Part shown: piece by piece, positions 48,925 to 57,894 of the stretch
Layout of the letters: the number at the start of each line of letters is the position of its first letter
Numbering within the stretch: position 1 is the stretch's first letter
Source of the DNA: Gammaproteobacteria bacterium
Lineage (GTDB): Bacteria > Pseudomonadota > Gammaproteobacteria > Pseudomonadales > Azotimanducaceae
DNA: 64,000 nt
NCBI GenBank assembly: GCA_009841615.1
Contig: VXLL01000018.1
Location: forward strand, 1 to 64,000
Reading direction: 5' to 3'
Notes under the pieces: generated by a model
Seen by the model: only the letters and a program-made list of their open reading frames with translations
Database searches by the model: none
What the model was told of the DNA's origin: nothing
Program-made: the position numbers and the translations under genes

Positions 48925-49207
48925 CATTCCCTTCTTTTTCTTGCCTTGGGTCTTAATTCGATTACTGACTACCGAGATGTACGTGACCAATAAGCGATTT
49001 ATCTATAAGAAAGGATGGATTGCACGCAAGACAGAGGAGGTTAACGTCAATCGAATCGAGGAAGCAAATATTCGCCAGTCCATGCTCGGTCGAATTTTGG
49101 GGTACGGCTTGGTGCAAATCAGAGGTACAGGCGGTAGCTATATAGTGTTGAAGAAAATCGCTGCGCCTGGAAAGCTTCAGCGAATGATCTACTCGGCAAT
49201 GGAATAG
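48925..49207 (+). pseudogene. 3' fragment of the PH-domain membrane protein gene
   Basis: Continuation of the broken gene at 47546. IPFFFLPWVLIRLLTTEMYV and TNKRFIYKKGWIARKTEEV show the end of the membrane segment and the bacterial PH domain (bPH2), closing with MLGRILGYGLVQIRGTGGSY. It keeps a full reading frame to the stop at 49205-49207 and could be read from a frame starting at 48854, but it has lost the natural start. The damage looks recent, since no further disruption is seen. Confidence 0.8.
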
Positions 49208-49277
49208 CCGCCCGCAAACTTGCACTAACCTATAAACGTGTGATTTCTTGTTACTGCCTGTGCTCCGCCTCGAGTCG

Positions 49278-52200
49278 CTAATTCGCTCCTGGTTGAACCA
49301 CGAACAACAAATCGCCTTGATTCACTTGTTGACCAGTGTCAACGTTCACTCGAGTGACTTTATATTCGGTGTTTTCAGGGTACAAGAGCTCCGAACCAGA
49401 GTTTAAGTCCTTTAAACGGAGCGGTGTGAAGATCTTGAAAGCTTCAATCTGACATAGAGTCTGATCCACGGAAACTGAGTCGCCAGGTTGTACGTAGTCA
49501 TTGTCAGTTGGTGTTGGTTTGGTGTAAAAAATCCCCGTAGCTGGCGAAAGCACTTTCAATTCATTGCTGTCTTCAATACGTAATGCATCCAACCCTACTA
49601 GCGCGTCTTCATGCCCTTTCATAGCTTCCATTTCAGCAATCAAAGAATCTGCATCGGTACGCTCCAAAAACTCCGGTAGGTAGTCAGTAGTAAACTCGCC
49701 GTCACGAAATACCTCGTCTTTCAAAACGCGCTTCAGTAACGCAATGTTGGTTCCAATTCCTTCGATTTTCAATTTGTCTAGGAACTTAAACAACCGATCG
49801 GCAGCAGAATTTCTGGTCGACCCGTGTGCAATCACCTGTGCGATCATGCTGTCATAGTAGGGTGATATAAACTTGTCCTGTGCTGCGATAGTAATGACAT
49901 CAACGCGAGCACTGTTAGGGAAAGAACAGTGAGTAATGCGACCTGCACTGGGTCGAAAAGTAACACTACCGTCAGCCGCTCGCACGACTTGTTCGGCATT
50001 AATACGAGCCTCGATGGAGTAGCCACGACTTCCGACCTTCAAATTTGCAATACTCTCACCCGACGCGATGCGGAACTGCTCGCGAACAATGTCCACCTCG
50101 GACACTTGTTCAGTTACTGGATGCTCTACTTGTAGTCGTGTGTTCATTTCCATGAAATATACTTCTTGCTTATCTACGTCATAGATAAACTCCACGGTAC
50201 CTGCACCTAGATAATCAACCTCGTCAGCCAATGCTGTACTGTGTTTAAACACTTCTTTAACTAATTTCGCGGGAAGCATTGTGGAACCAGACTCTTCAAA
50301 TACTTTCTGCCTATTCCGTTGAACGCTACAGTCTCGTAAGCCCAATACTTTCGTATTCCCGTGCCGGTCCCTTAGAACCTGTACTTCGATGTGACGCAGT
50401 TTTTGCACGAACCGTTCTAAATAGACGTCCCCACTGCCAAACGCTGCTCTAGCTTCAACAGACACCCGCTGAAATAGCTCTAAGAAATTTTCCAGCGAAT
50501 CGACTAGTTGAATACCCTTTCCGCCACCACCGTGTACCGCCTTGATAAGTATTGGAAAACCAATTTCGTCGACAATTTCCATTGCCTGTTCCATGTCATT
50601 CACAATACCATGACTGCCCGGAACTACTGGAACTCCTAACCCTAACGCAGTGTTGATTGCGTTCGATTTATTCCCCATGGTTTCCATCGCTTTTACGGGT
50701 GGACCGATAAAGTTGATCCCGTGAGCACGAGTCAAGCCTGCGAAGTTGCTATTCTCAGAAAGAAACCCAATTCCCGGATGCAAGGAGTCAACGCCAAACT
50801 GTTCGGCAATAGTGAGCACAGATCGAGCGTTCAAATAGCTCTCGTCCGGCGTACTCCCACCGATACAAACTAGTTCGTCTCTACTTGTGAGCGAGTCAGC
50901 AGCTACTGAATCCATGTCCGGATCGGACTGAACAAGTACCACTTGAATGTCTTGCTCTTGCGCGATTCGAACTATCTTCACAGCCGCACACCCTCGAGCA
51001 TGAACGAGAACTCTTTGAACTGGTCGAAATAAATCAGCTTCCTGAACGCGACGTTCAATTGTTGGAACGTGTTTAGTTGTCACCGCGGTCAATGACCCTT
51101 CCATCACCCCTGCAACTACTTCCAGGACGGTGTCGCTCGGTACAGGAATATCAGGATCAATCTCTCGCAATTCTTCATCAAGTTGGGTGTAAAAAGGATG
51201 TTTGACCAACCCTTGCATTGCACCTGGAGTAGTGATCAAATAATTTGAGAGAATGGAATCTAATGGTAAGTAGCTTGGTACTACAATTTGCCCAGCAAAC
51301 GGCATGCTCGTGCCAGAAAAGTAATAAGTGTGCACCAGCGGATGAGTAACAAAACTAGCTTGGGCACCACCAGTACAATCGCCATAACCAAACACGATTA
51401 CCGGTAGGTCATAGTCGCGGACAAAGTGCGTAATACGATCGTTGATTGCCGCCATCGAGAAGAGTGCTCCAGCACCTTCCTTGGTCTGCATACCACCAGA
51501 AGAAATGAAGCAAACTACAGGGAGCGTGAGTTCCGCGCAACGGTGTAACAATCGACAGAACTTTTCGGCACTCGCCATATCGAACGCGCCGGCTTGAAAA
51601 CGAGAATTTGAGATTACGATACCAAACTTCAATGCACCTTCCACTCCTTTGAAGGTACCGATTCCGGTCACCGTTCCGCAAGGTGGTTCGTTGTTATCTA
51701 AAGCACCTTCGATCGCGAGCCGGAAGCCTGGAAACTCCACGGGGTCTCCACTTATAAGATCGCCAAAGAGTTCCTCAAAGTCTGTAAAAAACTCGTCACG
51801 AAAGGCTTGATAGGTGATTTTTTTGGACTGTTTGTAACTTGATAGAACTTGTTGCAGTTGTAAGTCACGATAAGCGTTGTTTAAACGATTCCAAAAGTCG
51901 CGTCGACGACCGATGTTGCGCGGAGTGATCTTTCCAGCGTAACGAATTCCTTCCCCTTCATATCTCAAATATGAAACAACAATTTTCTCAAAAAGAAACG
52001 TTATTACGACGAATAGTGTGTCTGACAAATGAGAAAAGCTTGCTTTCTTCCATTCCTCGACGGTGAGCAAGAATTTGCGAAAGTTAGGGAGTGTGGAGAA
52101 TCTGAGATACCACGCAAAGAAACGGGCTTGCAACTCTTCAACGGTGGTACCTTGATTCAAGACGTGACCAAGAGCATCACGAATTCCGTTTTCACTGTGA

Positions 52201-54158
52201 GTCAAGAGCAGTTGCCGTACCGTGTACGGCTCCAACGATTGCGTCGCTTTCGCCTCCGCGGCGATGGACTCTAAACTCTTGATTACCCCATTGTAAACTG
52301 CATCGAAAATCAGCTGATTCTCAAATTCTTCAATGAATGAGGTCTTCAATTCAGGAATCTGAATAACGTCTAAAACGTTGGTGACCGACTCTTCATCGAC
52401 CACCGCGAAACCTACGCTACGTCCCCTCAAGTACTTTGCATACGTTCGGTCGACAAGCCTTCTATTGTGAGTCGCAATTTCTTGCTGCCGTTGAGTTTCA
52501 TCGGCAATGACAGGTAACTGGTGGGTATCGCTCTCGAAGCTTTCTCCCGTAATCGCCAAGTTGAGTTCTAGTGTGAGTTGGTGCGCGACTTGTTCATCTG
52601 ACAAGTCATCAACATCTGGAGCGTGAAAGATTCGAGTGCCTTGATGTGTCAAGCGATGTCGGAGATCTGCGCCGAAGCCGGAGTCATGATCAATTCGCTC
52701 AAGTAATTCCCGAGGATTTATCAGTTCCATCGGATGGATTAAATCGTACCGCGCAGTCTCATGCCGCAGGTAGTCGAGAAGGAGTTTCAAATTACCTGTG
52801 GAATCGACTTTCCAACGATTGACCAAAAATGCCCCAACACCACCAAATAAATTACTCCGCGATGTCTCAAAGTTTTGCCGTGGTTCACCAAACAACATGC
52901 GTTGCAATCGATTGCGACTCTCACCCAAAGCAGCTTTCCGACTAACGTATGTGCGCCAAGCGGTCTTGAGTGAGTCGTCATACACGACACGGTCAGGGTC
53001 TTGAAGCCAACGGAAAAACGCGCGGCGACGATCCAAATCTAATCGTTTTTGCAGCTCGCCCTCAGGAATCTCTCGATGCGCCAAACGCCCATATTGGTTA
53101 GTACTTGTGGATTTGATACGGCGTCGAACCCGCAAAAACCGAGAAAATCGATATGCAACGCCAAACACATTGAGATAATCAGTGGGGTTTTCGACGAATT
53201 CAAAAAGCGAAGCACTTTCGGTTTGTTTCATTCGTTCTGTTGGGAACAAATATCTGTTTAAGACGTGCCGATATTCCTCAAGAAACATTTTTTCTTGTGC
53301 GACGAAGGTCTTAGTACTAGCTTCGATCGAAGAGATTCCCGTTACGATGGCTTGCCGAAAGTTGTCGAGCTTGTCGTCTTTTTCGCCAGGGACATAATCA
53401 ATAATCCCGTCGATACACCCCTGCTCCATTAGTTCAAATGGGGAAACACCGACGTGTTTCGCACACTCTTGCCATGACAAATTTAAGCGACGCGCGATGT
53501 TCGCTAACCCACGTGGTTGAATCGTGCTGAACAATCCATCTCGAACGGACAGGATCATGTTGCTTGCCGCTAATGGGATCGCACCTCCAGAATAGCCGAT
53601 TCCGAATATGACTCCAAGGTTAGGTACGTCAATGTCAGACATGACGGCTATCAATCGGGAAATGTTATGAGCTTGGTTTCCACGATTAGCTTCTTCGTCT
53701 GCAGCCGCGCCTGGAGTGTCCATAAGGCTTACGATTGGAATGGATCGACGGGTACATGCTTGAACAAATTCGGCAGCAGCAAAGTGTTCATCCGGACCCC
53801 ATACGCCATTACGATGATTACGGTCTTGAGCCAAAAACGCAACGAGACGTTTATCCTCGGGAAATTCCATTTCCAGAATGGCGTCAAAGTAAGGACCATT
53901 GCTGGTGGCCTGGTTAACTCTACCTAACTGGTGGATGATGTCGGAAGCTGGTGTGCGATCCGGCATTTCCGCTGGAGCCACGACCTGCTCGATATAACCA
54001 TCGACACCCATGCTCTCAAGTTCAGCCACGCGCGCGGCGATTTCACGCGTGCCTAACAATCCACGTACAGAGTATTCAGACTTCGGATCGGATGAAGGAA
54101 ATAGGTTGAAATCCTGTGCAATCCGTTCTGCTTTTAAGAAGAGTCGTTCGTCGTTCAA
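49278..54158 (-). CDS. Single-chain biotin-dependent acyl-CoA carboxylase (CT-CT-BC-BCCP)
   Basis: 1626 residues carrying all parts of a biotin-dependent carboxylase. Residues about 85-300 are an AccA-like carboxyltransferase half (VIFGIGYSGGAIPLAASN). About 300-800 is a helical region without a known match. About 825-1030 is an AccD-like half (VCFISSGGMQTKEGAG, FGYGDCTGGAQASFV). About 1047-1500 is biotin carboxylase, with ATP-grasp text IKAVHGGGGKGIQLV and FMEMNTRLQVEHPVTE. The end (1535-1626) is the biotin carrier domain. The biotin site reads EAFKI (Lys1575) where EAMKM is usual. The reaction is probably carboxylation of acetyl-CoA or a longer acyl-CoA; the substrate cannot be told. FabY and thiolase genes lie just beyond, divergent. 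Confidence 0.9.
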   Translation of the reverse strand: MNDERLFLKAERIAQDFNLFPSSDPKSEYSVRGLLGTREIAARVAELESMGVDGYIEQVVAPAEMPDRTPASDIIHQLGRVNQATSNGPYFDAILEMEFPEDKRLVAFLAQDRNHRNGVWGPDEHFAAAEFVQACTRRSIPIVSLMDTPGAAADEEANRGNQAHNISRLIAVMSDIDVPNLGVIFGIGYSGGAIPLAASNMILSVRDGLFSTIQPRGLANIARRLNLSWQECAKHVGVSPFELMEQGCIDGIIDYVPGEKDDKLDNFRQAIVTGISSIEASTKTFVAQEKMFLEEYRHVLNRYLFPTERMKQTESASLFEFVENPTDYLNVFGVAYRFSRFLRVRRRIKSTSTNQYGRLAHREIPEGELQKRLDLDRRRAFFRWLQDPDRVVYDDSLKTAWRTYVSRKAALGESRNRLQRMLFGEPRQNFETSRSNLFGGVGAFLVNRWKVDSTGNLKLLLDYLRHETARYDLIHPMELINPRELLERIDHDSGFGADLRHRLTHQGTRIFHAPDVDDLSDEQVAHQLTLELNLAITGESFESDTHQLPVIADETQRQQEIATHNRRLVDRTYAKYLRGRSVGFAVVDEESVTNVLDVIQIPELKTSFIEEFENQLIFDAVYNGVIKSLESIAAEAKATQSLEPYTVRQLLLTHSENGIRDALGHVLNQGTTVEELQARFFAWYLRFSTLPNFRKFLLTVEEWKKASFSHLSDTLFVVITFLFEKIVVSYLRYEGEGIRYAGKITPRNIGRRRDFWNRLNNAYRDLQLQQVLSSYKQSKKITYQAFRDEFFTDFEELFGDLISGDPVEFPGFRLAIEGALDNNEPPCGTVTGIGTFKGVEGALKFGIVISNSRFQAGAFDMASAEKFCRLLHRCAELTLPVVCFISSGGMQTKEGAGALFSMAAINDRITHFVRDYDLPVIVFGYGDCTGGAQASFVTHPLVHTYYFSGTSMPFAGQIVVPSYLPLDSILSNYLITTPGAMQGLVKHPFYTQLDEELREIDPDIPVPSDTVLEVVAGVMEGSLTAVTTKHVPTIERRVQEADLFRPVQRVLVHARGCAAVKIVRIAQEQDIQVVLVQSDPDMDSVAADSLTSRDELVCIGGSTPDESYLNARSVLTIAEQFGVDSLHPGIGFLSENSNFAGLTRAHGINFIGPPVKAMETMGNKSNAINTALGLGVPVVPGSHGIVNDMEQAMEIVDEIGFPILIKAVHGGGGKGIQLVDSLENFLELFQRVSVEARAAFGSGDVYLERFVQKLRHIEVQVLRDRHGNTKVLGLRDCSVQRNRQKVFEESGSTMLPAKLVKEVFKHSTALADEVDYLGAGTVEFIYDVDKQEVYFMEMNTRLQVEHPVTEQVSEVDIVREQFRIASGESIANLKVGSRGYSIEARINAEQVVRAADGSVTFRPSAGRITHCSFPNSARVDVITIAAQDKFISPYYDSMIAQVIAHGSTRNSAADRLFKFLDKLKIEGIGTNIALLKRVLKDEVFRDGEFTTDYLPEFLERTDADSLIAEMEAMKGHEDALVGLDALRIEDSNELKVLSPATGIFYTKPTPTDNDYVQPGDSVSVDQTLCQIEAFKIFTPLRLKDLNSGSELLYPENTEYKVTRVNVDTGQQVNQGDLLFVVQPGAN

Positions 54159-54283
54159 AGGTAATAATTTCTATGGGTTACTACATATTGTCCATATCAT
54201 TTGATTAAATTCACAGTTACAATGCGTTTCTTTGTAGTTTTAAACAATATTTCACTGTTAAATTGAACATTAAATTAGACTAA

Positions 54284-54784
54284 ATGCAGATCGCGGTACT
54301 CACTATTTCAGATACTCGAACATCCGCGAACGATACTTCCGGCGACTACCTCGTAACTGTCATGCAAGAATCGCACCACGTCGTACCTACTCGAAAAATT
54401 GTGCGAGACGATGTCTACGCAATACGCGCTGTAATATCGAATTGGATTTGTGATGATCAGATCGACGCAATTGTTACCACCGGCGGTACGGGCTTTAGTG
54501 GTCGTGATTCGACACCAGATGCAATTACGCCGCTATTTGATAAGCAAATTGAAGGATTTGGTGAGTTGTTTCGCTTTCTCTCGTTCTCGGATATTGGTAC
54601 TTCGACGATCCAATCTCGGGCGGTAGCGGGAGTCGCTAACGGTACGTTTATTTTTGCACTTCCCGGTTCAACTGGGGCGTGTCGATTAGCATGGGAACAA
54701 ATTCTTGTCGAACAACTGGACGAGTCTTTTAGTCCGTGTAACTTTGCAGAGCTAGTCTCTAAATTGAAACCAACAGCAGAATGA
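54284..54784 (+). CDS. moaB: Molybdenum cofactor biosynthesis protein MoaB
   Basis: A 166-residue MoaB/Mog-family protein, which adenylylates molybdopterin before molybdenum insertion or supports that step. Visible are the start IAVLTISDTRTSANDTSGDYL, the substrate loop AIVTTGGTGFSGRDSTPDAI, the segment FRFLSFSDIGTSTIQSRAVAG and the closing FALPGSTGACRLAWE. Its stop overlaps the thiolase start by 4 bp (ATGA), so the two are translationally coupled, an unusual pairing. The molybdenum enzyme MsrP lies at the right edge of the window. Confidence 0.93.
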   Translation: MQIAVLTISDTRTSANDTSGDYLVTVMQESHHVVPTRKIVRDDVYAIRAVISNWICDDQIDAIVTTGGTGFSGRDSTPDAITPLFDKQIEGFGELFRFLSFSDIGTSTIQSRAVAGVANGTFIFALPGSTGACRLAWEQILVEQLDESFSPCNFAELVSKLKPTAE

Positions 54785-55929
54785 GTACTTTTATTCTCGG
54801 GGCAAAACGCACTCCTATCGGGAGCTTTCAAGGAGCCCTTACCAAATTGACTGCACCTGACCTAGGCGCGCACGCGATTCGGTCCGCCACTGAAGACGCT
54901 TCAATTTCGATGGATGTAGTTGATGAAGTATTTATGGGGAATGTCATAAGTGCGGGTTTGCGACAAGCACCAGCACGGCAGGCTGCGTTGAATGCTGGTA
55001 TCGGTGAGAAAACGCCTACGACTACTGTGAATAAAGTCTGTGGTTCTGGGATGCAAGCTTCGATGCTAGGAACTGACTTAATCAATGTCGGTCGCGCAAA
55101 GTGCATCGTAGCAGGCGGAATGGAGAGTATGACCAATGCACCATACTTGGTGCCTAAAGCTCGGCTTGGCTTGCGAATGGGACACAAGACGATGCAAGAT
55201 GCCATGTTCTGCGATGGGCTCGAAGACGCGGACAGTGGTCGATCCATGGGTAGCTTCGCACAGGAAATCGCTGACTTACATCAAATGACTCGAGATTCGA
55301 TGGACGAATTTGCGATCGGGTCGTTAAACAAGGCATTACATGCCATGGATTCTGGAAGTTTGTCTAAAGAAATTTCAACGCTGGCAGAACTTGACGAAGA
55401 TGAACAACCGCGCAAATCTCGTGTCGACGCAATTCCAAACATGCGTCCCGCATTCGCGAAAAACGGTACGATAACCGCAGCCAATGCTAGCTCTATTTCG
55501 GACGGCGCTTCCGCGATCGTGCTAGCAAACGAACAAGTCTCATTGACAGCTCAAGTAGACCCGCTTGCGAGAGTCGTCGCACATGTGTCAATCGCGCTGC
55601 ACCCCTCGCAATTTGTTCTTGCGCCTATCCGCGCTATCCGCGCATTGTTGGAGAAGACCGGGTGGCAGAAAGAGTCGGTCGACATCTTTGAAATTAATGA
55701 AGCGTTCGCTATGGTCACGATGTTGGCGATTCAAGAATTGCAACTCGATCCTGCAAGAGTCAACGTCTACGGTGGTTCTTGCGCCCAAGGACACCCTCTT
55801 GGGTCCACAGGTTCTAGACTGATTGTGACACTGGCACACGCCATGCAAGCCCAAAAATTTCGCCGCGGTATTGCGTCACTGTGTATTGGTGGTGGAGAAG
55901 GTACTGCTATAGCTTTGGAACGAGAGTAG
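54781..55929 (+). CDS. Thiolase (acetyl-CoA acetyltransferase type)
   Basis: A 382-residue biosynthetic-type thiolase that joins two acetyl-CoA units or cleaves 3-ketoacyl-CoA. The acyl-accepting cysteine is Cys87 in VNKVCGSGM. The catalytic histidine lies in GGSCAQGHPLGSTG and the second cysteine in SLCIGGGEGTA. NEAFAMV is also present. The GGSCAQGHP stretch differs from the usual GGAIALGHP. It is coupled to moaB upstream and followed after 71 bp by fabY. It may feed acetoacetyl-CoA into lipid or polyester pathways; no phaB or phaC is in the window. Confidence 0.93.
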   Translation: MSTFILGAKRTPIGSFQGALTKLTAPDLGAHAIRSATEDASISMDVVDEVFMGNVISAGLRQAPARQAALNAGIGEKTPTTTVNKVCGSGMQASMLGTDLINVGRAKCIVAGGMESMTNAPYLVPKARLGLRMGHKTMQDAMFCDGLEDADSGRSMGSFAQEIADLHQMTRDSMDEFAIGSLNKALHAMDSGSLSKEISTLAELDEDEQPRKSRVDAIPNMRPAFAKNGTITAANASSISDGASAIVLANEQVSLTAQVDPLARVVAHVSIALHPSQFVLAPIRAIRALLEKTGWQKESVDIFEINEAFAMVTMLAIQELQLDPARVNVYGGSCAQGHPLGSTGSRLIVTLAHAMQAQKFRRGIASLCIGGGEGTAIALERE

Positions 55930-56000
55930 AGTTCCACGTTCTAACTGCATAGATGTTTACTTTGCCGCGCGCTTTTCAATAATTAAGGTACCCTAGTCCG

Positions 56001-57860
56001 TTGACATCACTACCCCTAATCGTGGGATTCGGAGGAATAAATCCAGCCGGTCGAATCTCCAATCACCACGCGTACAAACGCTTAGTAATAGACGAACTCC
56101 CACAGTCGGATGCAGACCACACTTACCGAGCTTTGCAAAGTTTGATGGGGTTGGATACTAGTGCTCTCACAGACGACGTCCGAGAATACATACTCAATCA
56201 CACACTCATACGCAAGATTGAACGATTTGACACGGACAGTGTTCCGGCCAAACGGGCTACCAGTTTTCATCCCACCGACGAATCCATACGAGTCGCAATT
56301 CCCAGGCGACAAATGCCTGACCCGTTACCGGAGGGATGGACCGTCATAGCTCAGGATGGAAAAAGGACTTCCGTTGAGATTAACACTAAAGTCTCCTTAC
56401 TTCTACCAGAGACAAAGGCGTCCAAAGTAACTGCTGCTGGCCAGCTACCAACGGGTTTCAACCCTGCCAAAACCTATCCAAGTAGAAGTCACCCACGGGG
56501 ATTGCAAATGACAATCTACGGTGCATCGGACGCTCTGTTGTCCACAGGGATACCTTGGTCTCACATCCGAGACATCATCAGACCAGAAGAAGTCTCCGCG
56601 TATGCGTGTAGTGCGCTGGGTCAGTGTGATGCAGACAGCCTTTGTGGTTTACTACAAGCTCCATGTCTAGGTAAACGTCCGACATCTAAACAAGCTGCAC
56701 TCAGTCTCGCAGAAATGCCGGCAGATTTCGTAAACGCATACGTACTCGGATCCGTCGGAGGAACGGGTGGTGCGATCGGTGCGTGTGCTACGTTCCTTTA
56801 CAACATGAAGCAAGGAATCGACGACATCACGCGAGGTCGTACGCGCGTGGCAATGGTAGGTGGTGCCGAAGCTCCGATTGTCGCGGACCTCATTGAAGCC
56901 TATCGTATTATGGGAGCAATCGCCGAAGATGAAGCGATGTTGGCTCTATACGGTACTAACGAACTAGATCATCGACGTACGTGCCGACCCTTTTCGTCCA
57001 ATGCTGGCTTCACGCTCTCCGAAGCTGCAGTATATGTCGTACTTATGGATGATAAACTCGCTATTGATCTTGGTGCAGAGGTCTATGGATCTGTACCTTC
57101 TGTTTTCATTAACGCAGACGGCTACAAGAAATCTATTCCAGGTCCAGGTATAGGCAACTATTTAACGGTCGCTAAAGCTATGAATTTAACACGATCCATG
57201 TTTGGATCCCTATCGTTGCAACAGAGATCGTACATTCATGCACATGGCACGGGAACGCCGCAAAATCGAGTCACTGAATCGCATATTTTGAATGAGCTCG
57301 CAAAGGTTCACGGGATCGCAAAATGGCCCGTGTCAGCTGTGAAGGCGTACTTAGGTCATACTCTCGCGGCAGCCTCGGGAGATCAGCTTACCAGTGCCCT
57401 TGGAACTTGGCGACATGGAATAATCCCAGGAATAAGGTCGATAGACCAAGTCGCGGAAGATGTTCATGACAGCAATCTTCAAATCGGTCGGGAACACATT
57501 CACGTCGACCCTGATAATGGGATTGACGTCGCGCTGATTAATTCCAAGGGTTTTGGAGGAAACAATGCGACAGGTGTTGTGGTTTCGCCTATTCAAACGC
57601 AAAGAATGCTACGAACTCGATACGGAAAGCGAGAGTACGCCGAGTATCGAAAGCGAAATGACGCCGTCAAAGAACAAATAATGAAAAATGATGAAGACAC
57701 GATCCGAGACGGTGTAGCAACCGTCTATAAATACGGAGAGGGTGTCGTAGAAGGGGAAGATCTAGTCCTGAAAAAAGACGAGATCGTTATTCCAGGATGG
57801 AGTCAAACCGTCAAAATGGATCCGACGAATCCGTACTCTGATATGACCGAGGACGACTAG
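56001..57860 (+). CDS. fabY: Beta-ketoacyl-ACP synthase FabY
   Basis: A 619-residue condensing enzyme of the FabY group, which in Pseudomonas starts fatty acid synthesis by joining acetyl-CoA to malonyl-ACP, replacing FabH. The catalytic residues are Cys262 (GGAIGACATF), His416 (IHAHGTGTPQNR) and His454 (KAYLGHTLAAAS). The long N-terminal segment and the charged tail (KREYAEYRKRNDAV) distinguish it from FabB and FabF. It begins at TTG 56001, where the text MTSLPLIVGFGGINPAGR matches the family start. Whether fabH also exists in this genome cannot be seen. Confidence 0.9.
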   Translation: MTSLPLIVGFGGINPAGRISNHHAYKRLVIDELPQSDADHTYRALQSLMGLDTSALTDDVREYILNHTLIRKIERFDTDSVPAKRATSFHPTDESIRVAIPRRQMPDPLPEGWTVIAQDGKRTSVEINTKVSLLLPETKASKVTAAGQLPTGFNPAKTYPSRSHPRGLQMTIYGASDALLSTGIPWSHIRDIIRPEEVSAYACSALGQCDADSLCGLLQAPCLGKRPTSKQAALSLAEMPADFVNAYVLGSVGGTGGAIGACATFLYNMKQGIDDITRGRTRVAMVGGAEAPIVADLIEAYRIMGAIAEDEAMLALYGTNELDHRRTCRPFSSNAGFTLSEAAVYVVLMDDKLAIDLGAEVYGSVPSVFINADGYKKSIPGPGIGNYLTVAKAMNLTRSMFGSLSLQQRSYIHAHGTGTPQNRVTESHILNELAKVHGIAKWPVSAVKAYLGHTLAAASGDQLTSALGTWRHGIIPGIRSIDQVAEDVHDSNLQIGREHIHVDPDNGIDVALINSKGFGGNNATGVVVSPIQTQRMLRTRYGKREYAEYRKRNDAVKEQIMKNDEDTIRDGVATVYKYGEGVVEGEDLVLKKDEIVIPGWSQTVKMDPTNPYSDMTEDD

Positions 57861-57894
57861 GAGTACAGTCACCTCAGAACGGAAAACGATCTTG

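Noticed and set aside
54457-54831. 124-codon minus-strand frame opposite moaB
   Set aside because: Antisense shadow of a clearly identified gene.
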